DNA of 64,000 nucleotides, taken from assembly GCF_003590095.1 (NCBI RefSeq), contig NC_039479.1, positions 4,216,001 to 4,280,000 of the forward strand, given 5' to 3'. Position numbers and translations under genes: made by a program. The notes beneath the pieces were generated by a model, which saw only the letters and a program-made list of their open reading frames with translations, made no database searches and had not been told where the DNA came from. Every line of letters starts with the position of its first letter. The first letter of the stretch is position 1. Origin of the DNA: Trichoplusia ni. Taxonomy: Eukaryota > Arthropoda > Insecta > Lepidoptera > Noctuidae. Of this stretch, positions 50,413 through 64,000 are shown piece by piece.

Positions 50413-53400
50413 TACAATATGTTTAATGTTAATGTGTAAAGGGTGTTGAATATATATTTCTCAAGAAGTGTGCCTTTTGTTTTCCTTTTACGTAGCACTG
50501 TCGGGAAAGCAACAAGTATACGTGAAGCAACGGCGTCGCAGTGGGCGGACATCATTAGGAGCTTATTGAAACACAAGACGCCATATTTGATTATAAGTTC
50601 CTACGTACGGCGCTAGTAGGAATTTTTATGGTGAGTTTTGTTTGAGAAATACTGTGTTTGTGATTTTAAATCTGGTTTTGTACAAATAAAAGTCCATTCA
50701 GTGACACGTAGTTGTCACTGCAATATTTGTAAGTTTGATAAATTATCATTACTTCTTGATAAAATGAAGACAGAAAATATGCATCTTTCTGCAAATATGC
50801 ATCAAGGAGTCACGTAAATCTTCACTTTTCTAAAAGAAAAGAAAAAATATCGAACAAAAATGCCAAATCTTTATAAAATTGGAGGGTGAGCCATATTTAA
50901 AAAATGCAACACGACAAAGTGCTACACAATAGCTCACACAAGCGTCTCGAGACCGGAGCCAATCGTACACACTTGTGTATGGATACCATTAGATTCGTTA
51001 TCTGCTTATTTCGGTGGATAAATTCCCAATGTTCGACAAGGGCGACAAACGGGCCCCGGAAAAGGGGAAATGTCACCTCGTTATCTCAAAAGGTTGCAAT
51101 TTTATTTGAAATCGATATTCACTGAGTTATACATTATTCTTCTATTATGTTCCGAGTGTGGAAACCTTTTCGCTGCTTTGGAGTATACGATGCGTTTTGC
51201 AACGGGTTTGTAACAAACAGTATACAAACCTTATTGCTGTTGGCTTTTGTTGTGAAATGTATAGTTTCAATTTATTTGTAAAGTGGGAAAGGTTATTTTA
51301 TATTGTGCATGTCTTTCAACATACTTCAACAAATGATATACAATGTTCAAACTCAAACTTAATCATAAATATTTTTTTATAAAAATATAAACTAAATTAG
51401 TGAGGTAAATAACTATCACTGACTTAAAAAAAAACAGTTACGTCATCAAATTAAAACGAGGTAACTTTTTAAACAAGTGCAAATGAATGTAAAGGTTTAC
51501 GTATCTGAGCTGGCTGTAACGCAAAGGTACGATTACCATGTTAATAGGCGCACAAGGCCGCTAATTAGTTGCTTGAGGTAAATCCGAGCGCACGTGCCAC
51601 CGTGGGGTGTAACGTGCTTTCCTTGTGGCTAACTTCGATACATTTTAAAGGAATCATACCGAATGTTCAAACTTTTTTGAAACATTTTTTAGTTTCTTGA
51701 AGAAAGAATTTTGTTATTATTTATTTATCCGCCTGGCGCAAATTATTATTATGATATAAGAAGAACTTTTCTACAACCGAAAGCTGTGTTTAAAATGACG
51801 GGGTTTTTTAAAATAGCTTGTAGATCTCATCATCTTTACTAGTAAAAATGAACTACGATTATGATTTGGCATTATTAAAAAAAACATAGTTTAATTAATG
51901 AAATAAATTGCTACACTTCTCTTCAACAACAGGAATATCAAACTAAAAAACCGAAAACCAAACGGTACCAATTTAAAATCAGATGTAAAAAAACACGAAG
52001 AGTAGAGACAGTAAAATTGGTTTTCAATAAAATGTTGTTTGAGAAAACATCTGGTTCACAGACAAAGAGCAACGCGTCGATTAAGTTCCTAAGTAACAAT
52101 TTCACCGAAAGATCGTCCTCGGAATAATTTAAAGAGGGGCAGGGAAGTCCGGGCGTCCGGCTAAGCTCCGTAGGCGTCGGCGGCGCTTTGAGCGACATCA
52201 AACGACGCAAGATTACCAACGCATTAAACATACATGTTAGAAGAAACAAGCGGCGTTTTCTTAATGTTATTTCGTCCATAAATATTTTATCGCTTCTGTA
52301 ATGGAAAATGTAAATTATGTCTTGGCTGTAAAACGTGTGACTTTTTGGATCGATTCGTTTTTAAGACTCGTCTCATTTAAATTAGGTGGAAATTATTTCT
52401 TATCATGTGCTTTTTCCATTAAATGTACAGGTATAGCCTACTTAACCACCAACACACCTATCCATTGCCAATAATTCGAAAATTAAGCACACAAATTCAG
52501 AGGAGTTTCGCATAACTGCTCATAAGTTCAAATTACTTGAAATAAGTCGTCACGCGGCGTCAACCGATAGCCTGTTAAAGTAGCAGGAGTCGAATACCCA
52601 TTTACAATTTTCCTTATTACACGAAAATTATTCAGAAGCCGGATAGCAGTCGGGGCGAAACTGAATCTTGTTGAACTAACTCAGTGCGAAATCACTTTCG
52701 CCTCGGCCTTTGATCTCGACTGCGCCAAAGGAATGTTATTCAGTAAAAACATGCAAATTCGATAAGGTATAACACAATATTATGGAGAGCGGCTGTCGGC
52801 GCGACGCTCTCTTTACAATACTTGACGAGCATCGAGAAATGCTTTGAATATTATTTATCAGATCACGGAATCTTCGGGTCACGATTAATTTTCGGGTAAT
52901 CCTCGCTTTAATATTGATACAATTTAATTATGTTGGGTTATCTGTCTACGATCTATTTGATTCTCAGAAACGTTCACAGTTCAAATTGATGTTTTATGAA
53001 TAGAAAAGATCCTTAGGCTTAGGCAGGCCTCTTACTCTCTTACGCACTTACTTACTATGATCGTTAATATTCTTAGTTAAATTCGTTCGAAATATCAACT
53101 GCTGCCGCGTGACGAAGAATGTGTCGAAGCAAAATATTTTTGAAAGTTAAAATGCCCTTTTTGAATATTTCATCTTCGAGTTGAACATCTAATGGAGCTT
53201 TGAAAAATATGAAAGGATGCTCCCAATTAGGTTATACAGTGTTCCTTTTAACGAAAATTGCCTTATTTTAATCTTAAATCAATGTACTCTCGTGTATTAT
53301 GATAATAATGTTCTTTTAGCGCCATTCAATTTGAAACGAGGTTCTTGGAAGTTTTTTATATTTTGTTTAGTCTATAAAGGAGGATGATGAGGTTGTTTCG

Positions 53401-54157
53401 TCAGTTGACGTATGTTGTAGTTCGTCAATATATAACAAAACGAACGAATGTGGAGGGCGCTAGGTCGGGGCGACCGGCGACCGCAGGAATCCGCAACCCC
53501 GGCCGGGCGCGGCACTAACGAAATGAAATTCCGCCGACATTCCGCGCGACGGCTGCGTTCGCGACTATGACCACTGCCTGCTGACAATACCAACAATCCA
53601 ATAATTTCACTCGCTGCTGTCAGCAAAGGCCCAAGTTTATTAATATCAACGTGTGATCACCTACATACTTAACAAGTACACCACAACACATGCAACAAAA
53701 CGTGTCGCTAATGCACGAAGCTCATTGAGCACGCCACTCAATCTAGTGTTCTAATAATTTACTAGAATATCATATGACAGTTGTAATTAACTTAATGAGA
53801 AACTATAATATTTAAACTGTGGACAAAAAGGAATGTCGCGTGTTATCCACTACAGCGCCCGCGCTATTAACACAATTAATTTGTGAAGTTTTTTGTCACT
53901 TTTTTATTTAATTAAATATTCCTGTTATATCGCTAGTAATAAATTGTGTATATGTCTTTCTAGCACAATCAAAGCACCGTACTAAACGGTAATAATAATA
54001 TTTGTTTTATTTTCTAATAAAAAATAAAGCTGACGATCAAAAACAACGCGCTTCGAAATACCACAATGAAATTACGTTTATGTATTTTGAAGTCGCATAA
54101 AATTAAGTTATTATAAAAATGTATGTATATATGTTTATCAAGCTTGACGCGCGTCAG

Positions 54158-54192
54158 TAACACGTTTTACGTTGGACACGTAAAACGTGTTA
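54158..54192. repeat. Perfect 15-bp inverted repeat with CACGT motifs
   Basis: TAACACGTTTTACGT (54158-54172), a five-base spacer TGGAC, and the exact reverse complement ACGTAAAACGTGTTA (54178-54192). Each arm contains CACGT and ACGT half-sites. A second small stem (CCCG/CGGG) follows within 35 bases. It could be a hairpin, a cooperative site for bHLH or bZIP factors, or a transposon terminus. It has no coding potential. Confidence 0.8.
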
Positions 54193-55928
54193 TCCCGGTA
54201 CAAACCCGCTGACACGGGCTTGCGGCTGTTTACATCCTATAATGTTTGCATTGCATATTTTACGAAATTTTAACATGTATCGAGTCTAAAATACAGACTT
54301 TTGTTTGGCATCATGCTTCCGTGACTGTAGTCACAGTTAGGTAAATAAATTCATTTTTTTACCAGTGATGTGTGTTTTTTATTACTGTCTATTTATTTAG
54401 TTTTGGCATGAAAATATTTTATGTCAATACTAGCTTTTTGACAGAACACTTTTGTTAGTATTTATTCAGTTATTTACGAACTACATGTAATCCTGTACCA
54501 ATATACCTATATGTTTTACATTTATGAAAGTCTTTTACACCACGCATTGCCTAGTAAATAATTAGTCCTCGACCTCAACCTAATGCTATGGCTAACAATA
54601 AAATACTTAAATAGGAAATATCAAAACATTAAACAAATTAACCAACCTAAATCAAATCCTAAACTCTCTCGTTCAAGTTTTAACCTAGGTATTCGTGTCG
54701 GCAATCAAAACCAAATTAGAGTGTCGATACAGTGAGCAGTTCTGATCGAGGAGCAAGTTGGTGTCGATGCTAATCGAGGGCAGAAGTTGCGATCGAGTCC
54801 GACGAATGCGGTTCAACACACAAACTTGGTCCCGACGACTCTTGCAAGTAACTTAAACGTGCCGATCTCAATATAGTTGGGGATAGACGGCTCTTTTCTT
54901 AGTCAGCAGTAGAGGTACTAGGGTATTTGAAGGGTATTCAAAGTCAGGTTTTTTCTAATGTTTTGAGTGTTACAATTCTAATTAAAGTCTATTTTACGGC
55001 ATTCAAAGGTTCAACATCCAGGTCTGTAATACTTAACTAAAATGGAATTTGCGGTTAAACTTTGATACGAGATTGTGCTTTAGCCATACGATAAGAAGTC
55101 CAATCCCCGTTTTAATTTTATTTATTTAGAACTTAATTTTAGTTCGAATTTAAAGAAATCAGTGCGATACTGTTAAGTCATTATACAGTCATTTCTTTAC
55201 ATTTCACAATAGGCAAATAATTTCAAAATTTCAATTAAATTGTGCCTGTATGTAACCCAGTTAAAGGGTCAAAACGCACAATTCGTGACATGCCCAAACA
55301 GCTCAAGAGTTAACAAGGCAAGTAGAGGTATGAAAGCCCGTGGCGGGTCGCTCGATTTGTCAGAAGCCTACACCTTTACAAAGATGCCAACTTGGTCACA
55401 GGTATATAGGTAGGTAAGCAAGTAGGTAGAGTGGTACCCTTGCTATTTAGTCGAGTTTCGCAAGGACGAAGTTTGAGTCGCCAATTCAGAATTGCTAAGG
55501 TTTGCTAACTCCCAACGTTTTGTAAGACTTCTTGCGAGTTAAAAATATTGTAATGTAATTGTTTGTTGTAAAATTTCTCTTAACTTTTCAGAAGCATTGT
55601 AAAATAACTATACAAAAGAAAGGAAAAGGTAGAGTTGTTATAAAATTATAAGGTTTACGAAAGACGTAAAATTGAAGTGTTTATCATTGCAACAGTCCTA
55701 AAAGTATAGACTAAGATATAGTGATTCTCAATCACTGCCAGATAACCATTTGGCTTGAGATAACCAGTTATGCTCATAAATTTTAAGAAAGGAAGAAGAA
55801 ATTGTATTTTTCGGTATACCGAACAACCGTAAAATAAACCTAGAAGACCTAGAAGAACCTGAAAATTAAACAAGTATTCAATAAAGGAATTTAGCTTAAG
55901 TGCTACGATTTTTGTAGAGTCATTTTAA

Positions 55929-55980
55929 CTACGCTCTACGCAGACTTCGTAGCACCGCTACTTCGTAGAGGTTTCGTAGC
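55929..55980. repeat. CTACG/CGTAG cluster
   Basis: CTACG occurs at 55929 and 55936, CGTAGC at 55948, GCTAC at 55957, CGTAG at 55964 and CGTAGC at 55975, so six copies of one short palindromic half lie in 52 bases. It resembles the tighter arrangement at 32497-32529. Confidence 0.5.
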
Positions 55981-58900
55981 GCTTGGTCACGTGCCTGGCG
56001 ATCACGAAACGTTTTTACCGCATTTCCGTTTTTTGAAATGCTCACGTTGCAATCGGGACGCAAAATTTTAAAGAACCTTTTAAATCCTGAATAGTAAAAT
56101 TACAAAATTTTATAAAAGCACTTTTGTACGGGGTGGAGAAAATGTTAAAGGTGAACAATTGGGAAAATCGATGAATGAAGATACGTCAATTTCGCAACTT
56201 GTTCCGCTCATGTTAGTTACTGTTGACGAAGACAGAGTGCATCAAAGTATATTAGGGTTACTCCGTCGCGCATGGTCGCGTCTCCGGCCTGTTAGTCCGC
56301 CGAGAGACGTGTGTCGGTGGTGTTATTAAATTCCCGTCGTTTTTTTCGTAATTTCGTTGTCGACACGGCCCGCGGGCCCTCATCGGAAATGGCATTATTT
56401 CCCGGGCCCAAGCAGCCCGGAGCGTCACTACGGACACCGGATACTCCCCGCTACCAGTACGCACGTCGGCCCCCAAAAACTCCACGTTTGAGAGAATTTC
56501 AGCTATTTCCTACGACATCCGTTTGCACATTACTTTGTCTTCCATGTTCGAGTTTTAAATAAACGGTGATGGAAACGAGTGATATATTCTTATGAATTTA
56601 AATTTAATTAATACTTTACATTAAAAGATCAAAGCCAACATTTTTTCTACAGAAAATTAGCTTAAAACAAAGGGGAAATCACACAGCACGACGAATAAAT
56701 TGAACATAATACTCACATTGTACAAACGTTAAAACGAATTATTTATACGTACGTGTATGAAATAATTTAATCTTATTAGAAGCTTCATTAGTGTTCCCAC
56801 ATAAATCGTCGGGTCGTTAATGAAACCAAAAACAATCCTTGTTTGCTGCTCGTATTACAGAAGCTCGTATTGTTGAGCGTTCGTTTATACTGGCCGGTTA
56901 TCATAATATTTTGTATTACCCTCGGTATTTCTGTTACACCAACATTCGATATTGCTAGGAATAAAAACAAATCGAAAGTAAATCTATATTAATCATGTAA
57001 ACATACCACGTTTAGAATCGAATACCCGCATGTGGGTTGGTGGTAGCAATAACAATGGTGGCTCTTGGACTGGTTTCGATTTCACTATTTTCCCTAGAGA
57101 TACACGAATATTCTTTTACTAATTTCGGCCATGGTAACAAAAATCTAAACAAGGTTCATTCTTAGAAACAACTTACTGAAAATTACAAAACGTTATACGA
57201 AGTCTGAAAACAGGATCCTTTTATAAGTCTCAAACAAAATTCTTACAAAGGAACAAAAAGCTGTGAGTTGTTTTAAAAGACCGTACCTATTCAGGCAGGT
57301 TGTTCCCACGTCCTGTATACTTGTCGCCAGGCGACCACGCGTATTGTATGGAAAGGAGGCGACACCTGCGGAGGCTTATGAACACTGATCTGCCATTGTA
57401 TCACAACACAACATATAAGTTCTTCGGTCCGGTATTGTTCGACCCACTCTTACCTGTTTTAAATTTTGTAAGAACCTGCTTTGAAGTTGTTCAAGTAAAA
57501 AGGTTATTTTTGTTCGATATTTATGTTATTTTTCTAAATTTTCCTTGGCTGTAGATTTTGTAAGTGTATTAATACTGTACACGAAATATGTCTTAATGTT
57601 AATATTTTATAGTAATAAAAGTAAAGATGATTTATAATTATAATGCATATATTTTGACACTGAATCGAAAATCCAAAATATATTTCTCAATGTATAAAGG
57701 GAATGTATATTGGTTCAAAGCACAACTCCCAGCAAAATAAAATCGAGGGAAATATTCGTAACAATTTTAAATCCAAAAAATCGCAGCAATTCTGTTCTTA
57801 CTTAGGTTTTTTCTACAAACTGCTGTGCAAATATACACATAGAAGTATTAAATCCCAAAAGCATCGTTTGAAAAAGCAATTTGTAAGCGCACGGCGGTTA
57901 TGTTTTATTTTCAAGAATGTACTGAGTCTTCTTACGATGATGATGAAGCATTGCTTACGTTGTTCTATTCCACAACTATAGTGCTTCCGCCGCTCGAGCA
58001 CCGCATTGTTATTTCTTAGTAAAGTGCTGAAATATTGCCGTGCCTCCGTTTGGAAACAGAACAATGGCGCCACGAAAATGATCTTTACCGCAACCACTTT
58101 AAGGAAACCGAGAAACTTTCGTTTAGGCTAAAGTTTTTGGCTGGATGGGTGCTGTTGCTATAAAATAAACCTTAAGTACTGTAGAATAGAAGTACATTTG
58201 TCGTGCTGGAGAGTTGAGCCGCAGGTGCTGGCAATCCCGCAACAACGGTTTGAATCACGCCTGTTGCACAGCGCCGCATACATCTTAGCTCACTCAGCGC
58301 GTCACACCTTGTTGCTCTTTTTATACACTTAGTACTTCATACAATGTTACTTTAAAAATATTACTTGGAGTGTGCTTATATTTCTTGGCCGCGACGCGAA
58401 CAAAGGAATGTATCAATAGTGGTTATTTAGGGATTTTCTTAGTTTTACAAGGATATTATGTGTGGAAAACAATGGCGCTGTCGAGACTACATGTACGACA
58501 GTCCATTAAGTTCTCAGTGTCACATACTGGGGGACAATGGGCGTCGAAAGGCTTGACGCTCTGTTTTCTGGTAACCCGATACTAATTAACTGAACAAAGG
58601 ATGAACAGACAATGGTAAGCTCGTGGTAAACACCTTGTTTTTCTCAAAAAAATCTTTTCTTTGTAGTGCCATTTGTGTAGGTGTTACTGGATAGTGACAT
58701 ATTTCTTTTAAAATGATGTCATACACATTTGATACATATAGGCGGTATTTTCATTTAAAAGTCAGTTTACAGATTCAGTCATCTTATGCTAAAATTGCAT
58801 CCGAAACACAAAAATTTTGATTCGAAAATGAACAGTTTATTCTAGCGCACAGTGTACACTGTAGAAAGCGTTTATAAGAAGAGCAAACGGCGTGTAACCG

Positions 58901-61900
58901 AAGCGGCGCATGTATCTGAAAAGAGCTTTCAGAAGGATCTTAGGTGAAACACAGCATCTCAAAGTAACTGCACTCAATTCGATTTGGCTGCGTCTTGTTT
59001 AAACATCTCGACGGAAAGCACCAAACATATCAGTTACCGAGACTAGGCAGCGCACCTCCGCGTCGTCTTATTTGTGCTGCAAATAAGAGGGTGGAAGGGT
59101 AAAGTAAAAAATGGAGAAACGCGTCCCGAATAAACACAAGAGAAATAACGACATCAAACAATAATTGAAATCATAGGTCGGTCGCAGACGGGGAGCAGTC
59201 TTATGCCGCGGAGTGGCGTGCGTGCTGCCACACATACATAACTACGTCCTGAGTAGTTGCACGTGCCGACGTCTTAATATCATGTCTCTATATTATGACA
59301 TAGTTATATATTCACAATTTTTAACTGACATTTAGTGGACTTATTTTCATTTGCGATCTATCTGTCCGTTATTTATAAAAGTACAGATGAAAAGATGATG
59401 CAAAAGTTTTTGTGACGAAACATGATGAATGTTTTCAAAAAATAACCTACATTTCGCCGCGCAGACACATCGTGGCTATTAATCTCACCAAATCGAATAA
59501 AAGGTTAATAGAGGCTCGCAGGGGAGAGGAGGAAAGATTGCCTCTGTCCTCAATAGGAGAGCCCTCTGCAGTCGCGATACCATTATTAGTGAGTTAACTC
59601 AATTTGCGGCATATTGTTTGAGAGGAGCTTAATAACAGAGGCGAGAGGACCAGGGGTATCGTCATGACTACCCTTGATCCGCCGGCCTTTGGCCCGGCGT
59701 GAGCCTGTGAGGAAAAGTTTGTTCCGATTCCGTCTCACACACGGTATAAGTTAAATTAATACTTTACACTTGGTATTTTAATAATAAACATTAATGAACT
59801 GACTAGTACTGGAAGTAAATTATCGTCTCACTTTCAAGGCATAACTGAAACATCTAATAGAAAATAATTACGCTATGAAATCTTTGCCTTATAATTGACA
59901 CTACCTAAAATTACTTGAAAGTTCAGTTGAGAAATAATGTAATTACAAGCCAAATTAATAGCTGTTAAATAAAGTCAAATGTTAAATAAAGTGTTAAATG
60001 CCGCCGAGAAACGAAAATAATTTGTCCATTGAGGGTTATTTAACAGTTGTACCGTTGTTTATTTGCGATACGGCGCGGCGCTGCTACAAAAACTACCACA
60101 GTAAACCCGGTCACTAAATGAGAGGCACTTCACTACGAACTGAACTCTATAGCAGGATCGTAAAGTTGATAATTACAATTTTACACTTGGCAATTAAGAG
60201 CCAAAGTCGATGCTTGTCGTAGTAAATTATTAAAACGAGCTGTCGAACAAGCTAAATTAATCGAAAGTATTCAGTTTGAATTTGAAACGAAGCCTGTGGG
60301 GTACTAGATGTTTATTGGATAGTGAGCAACTTGCGTGAAATAGTGTGCACTCAAAGAACCTCACTTAAAACCTTTACCTATATTTTACTGCCAAGTTTCT
60401 AGAGTTGGATATGATCCCGTCGACAAAATATTATTAAAGAAGGGCGAAGCGTAAATTTTATAATAACAAATAAGATTCTGTCTACAAGACCTAATAAAAT
60501 CTATTGCACTTAACTTGGACTGACATCACAAGAACGGATATGATGAACGAATTTATGACGTAAACGTAGTTGTGAATTATAATAACCGCGTCGGAATAAT
60601 TCATCCGTAAAATTGATACCGAGATGGGATCCTTATTAAGACCAATAAACGCGATAAAAACCGTGTCGACAAGTCATTTAGGAAGCGTTCGAGTATATCG
60701 TTGAATAGCATTTGCGGAACAATATTTTATGCAGTGTTGGGCGCGGGAGGGTGGCGAGGGGCGCGTGGCGGGGACAGCGCAGCGGGGCGCCGGATGTCAT
60801 GGAAAAATTGCTACTTCCGAGCCGGAGCCCGCACAAAAGGGCCCGTCTGCTATTTTATTATCAAGTGTAGTGACCTCCACGGTGCTCTGTTACAAGCAGT
60901 CTATCAAAAATTATGACAGTTCTTTTAGTGTAGCAGTACAAGTTGTATCTTAGCTGAACAATATTGTTTTCTGAAGATTTTTCAAGATTCTTTTCATTTG
61001 ATCCTTACTGAAACTGTTGGCTTATTTGTCAGTTTTTTTTTTCTTCTTGCAGGAAGGTAGTTTACCAATGTGACAGTAATGTAATTCAAGACCACACAAC
61101 ATTAGCTAGATGCACTGAAACGGAGTCTCCCAAAACAGCGATTGTTTACTAGTTGATACGTATTCAATAGCAGACGGCTGTCAGTGTGCCAATTTCGCGG
61201 TATTCACAACAAATTACGTATTAAAGCGAGTGGAAGCGCAAACAAAAACGGTCGGTGTTCGTGACGTGAATTGAGCGCGTTGAACGTGCAACCAGAGGCG
61301 GACACAGTGTGTCGGCCCGCGTACACCGCGTACAGCGAGCACTACAACGTACAATTAAGACAATATTAATTTTGTATGCGTGAAGCGAACGCTGTTAATC
61401 ATCATATTGTTTGGTGAAACTGTGGAGTTTAAAAATATTTTTAAAATAAACTATTCTGGTATCAGGCAAATTCACATTCTATAAAAAATCTGTAAATTTT
61501 CTTATTTGCCTATTTTAAAACATTGTTAGTCCTGAAAGCGCATACAAGTTACTCAAAACCAAAACCAAAACCATACATCTTTTTACGTCTATAACACAAA
61601 AACACACTCTACGCAAGATTGTTTAATTTTGTAAAATGACAAAAATAAAAGCATAATATTGTGTATTTATGTGAAAGCATTGTAACATAAAATAAACCAC
61701 GCTAGTGTGATTACAATGGCTTGTCCTAAAGTGGTACACGTTTAATTTAATTACTCATGTGCCAGACACGGAACCGGCTCGCCTTAGAAACACGTGACAA
61801 TGTTTAGGGCCTCGAATGTACGACAGACTGTAAATGGGACCTACGAGTATACTATTGTATTATCTTAATAATAGTGTGGGCAGTAATTTAATGACTAAAA

Positions 61901-64000
61901 GGCGGTGTACATACGATTGTAACATAATTTCAGATCTATCATTGAGTATAGCCAATTAAATAAGACGAAGATACTATATTCACTAACGATACACGATACA
62001 ATAAATTTCAGGCAAACAGTAGGGAAAAAGCACCAAAAGCTATATTTATATAAAAAAAAAAATACGATGGACCATGAGCCTGGAGCCTATAAACAATCAA
62101 CATCAATATTTATGGAAATACACTATCAATACGCCTTAGCAACATCTCAAATGACATATTGTTATAATTAAGACTCATTAGCTTCTCACTCGCAAGGGCT
62201 TTCTTTTCTCTTTCCACCCACATAAGACCTTAGCTATTTGTGGCCAGTTAGACGGAAAGGAGTCGATTTCTACATAATAAATAACACATAAGATATTGAA
62301 AAAACAACTAGTTGCCCGAAAAATAATTTTGTAATTTCATACATTGTTTGTCTTTCCTTTATTGTACAGTCTCATCATATTTCATGCTACACGTGTATGG
62401 GATAAAAAAACGAGGTCGATCATCTATTTTCGCAAAACATATTATTTGCTAATTAGCAACGAACAAATAGAGATAAGGTAAACAACTTGGAATAAAAATG
62501 AAACTCAATAAGATAAACAAGCTTAAGATTGTTTACGTCATTATTTTCTCGGAGGTAATTTAGAAATAATATCACCACACTAATCATGTACATGAAAACC
62601 CGATATGATCTGAACGGTTTAGCGTGAGATTATCTATTGTAACGTTGTATATTTTTCTTTGATCATTCATCATGAGTATACCTATAATAATACTATCTAC
62701 ATCAATATTGCACAAAATACATTTATCGCTTCTGAATTTGAACTTCATCATCAGTGTTTCACGAATTCCCTTCATTTCAGTAGTCTATAATTAGGGATGC
62801 AATTAATAGGCCTATTCATGTTACTACATCGCCTGTACATGAGTCTCGCTAAGTCGCAACTGTAAACTATACAAACGTTGACATACTTCGTATTAAATAG
62901 TCGGGTTTATTCTAGCAGACACAATTAGAGGATCCGTTGCAGGCTGGCTCGATATCGGCAAGAGATGTTGTTATCTAGAACACGAGCACTCTCGCGTAAT
63001 CCCTTTAATTAGCAAAAGCGAGACGAAATGACACCATCCATAGAACGACGACTGTCTAGAACTGGGAATTTAAAAGGTAACAGATAATCTTTAACTTACG
63101 ATAGAAAATACTTTTGTACTTTTTTATATTCTTTGTAGGCTACGCCCAATGGTGGAGCTAATAGATAAAATTGAGTGACTCAACAACAGCAGACAAGAGA
63201 ATAGTCACTTGAGACTCATCTGTTAAACTTAACGTAAGTGGATACGAGATCGCGATGAATACCAATTTGCGTGTTAGACTTAAATGACGTTGGTGATGTG
63301 TATAAGGAAATAAAAGGCATTTGAACGAAATTAACGGAACGCATTCAAAGCAGACAACCGGTCTAGTCGGCGACAAAGCCGCGCAGACAGCCCGCAGCGC
63401 GCAGCGACTCGTCGTGAATGCCTAATTACGACGCTGAGTAAATAACTTTTCTATTTGCCTCGGGTCGGGTCGCGTTCGGTAAAACATTAATCATGATTGA
63501 GCTAAGTGGCTTAATACGGGAGGGATAATGGCGAGCAATGATCGCCGGCAGGGGGTGGCGCCGTACGGTCGCGCTGTAGGACGTCGTCGGTGCGTCACCC
63601 ACGAGGCCGCCGCGGCACACACGTTACTTTGATGGACTCGCAGTATCGAATCATAAAGATGGGATACTGATAAGAAAACTTAATATTATAAACTTGGGTG
63701 CACTATTTTGATAACTTGCAACAAAGTTATATCTACTTGGTAACCAAAAGCGAAAACTATCGGGTCTTTAAGTACAGAAATAGAGCCGCGATGGCTCCTA
63801 AATGGAAAACACAAACATGAGGGTGGTACGCCGCGGGCGCCCCGCACTGTTATTGTTTGTACACCGAAACTAAAGCCAGCGCAGAGGAAGCCCTACACGG
63901 GAACAAACGAGAAACTTTAAAAGAAACCATCAAGATAAATGCAAAGCGAAATAGTGTGCCGCAGACGTTACCCTATTACACTGCATCTATTAATAACGCT

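Larger units (their letters stand above)
49126..64000. other. Non-coding stretch upstream of the membralin exons
   Basis: No exon could be recognised on either strand; if membralin continues past 64 kb this is its intron. Contents seen: short GA runs near 49275 and 49410, a SINE (49840-49965), a repeat copy (50150-50412), a palindromic hairpin (54158-54192), a CTACG cluster (55929-55980), and CpG-rich patches at 53450-53560, 56290-56480, 59640-59720, 60735-60850, 61180-61360 and 63360-63640. The minus frame at 51938-52279 (113 codons) and the plus frame at 61054-61152 are unsupported. The patch at 61180-61360, with a TCAGT initiator-like motif at 61181 and a TGACGTGA at about 61262, could be a promoter, but nothing confirms it. 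Confidence 0.5.

Noticed and set aside
51938..52279. Minus-strand 113-codon frame rich in hydrophobic residues
   Set aside because: No recognisable domain, no convincing splice sites, and no similarity to the missing membralin exons.
56347..56359. TTCGTTGTCGAC, a 12-base match to miR-981
   Set aside because: The rest of the mature sequence does not match, and a 12-mer hit is expected by chance when many miRNAs are screened.

Overview
This is eukaryotic nuclear DNA, AT-rich with scattered short CpG-rich patches, and almost certainly from a moth or butterfly (Lepidoptera). The evidence is a set of interspersed repeats I recognise as typical of that order: a 261-bp non-autonomous Helitron of the Lep1 type, three copies of the family that begins AAACCGGCCAAGTGCGAG, a tRNA-derived SINE, a LINE 3' tail with the phrase TTGTGCCCAGCAGTGGGA, and a copy of the family containing CAACTATGTTGGGGTCGGC. 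There are no bacterial operons. Nearly all open frames longer than 60 codons look like chance.

Two things are securely genic. (1) On the minus strand, the last two exons of membralin (TMEM259 family) lie at 49026-49125 and 43493-44221, separated by a 4.8-kb intron. That intron starts with GC rather than GT, a GC-AG intron supported by the exact protein junction FIQ|HSM. The upstream exons were not found and probably lie beyond 64 kb. (2) On the plus strand, a hairpin at about 40105-40205 carries the full mature sequence of the conserved neuronal microRNA miR-137 at 40162-40183. A TATA-like box lies about 340 bp before it and an AATAAA about 940 bp after it. These would frame a primary transcript of about 1.3 kb that also contains a 75-codon frame with a hydrophobic N-terminus. 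That transcript is inference.

Layout: 1-34 kb is a gene desert with few recognisable repeats and many isolated CpG-rich patches, G-quadruplex candidates and hairpins. At 34315-34398 there is a possible terminal exon on the plus strand: a strong 3' splice site, a 27-codon basic tail and AATAAA signals about 1 kb later. 35.6-43.4 kb holds a repeat copy, mir-137 and a cluster of old transposon pieces. 43.5-49.1 kb is the membralin 3' end. 49.1-64 kb is non-coding as far as I can see, probably membralin intron or 5' flank, with a SINE, another repeat copy and a perfect 15-bp palindromic hairpin.

No new multi-gene system is visible. The most rewarding points are the miR-137 locus with its possible compact transcript and small ORF, the GC-AG intron with an in-frame hydrophobic read-through extension, and several unexplained perfect inverted repeats.
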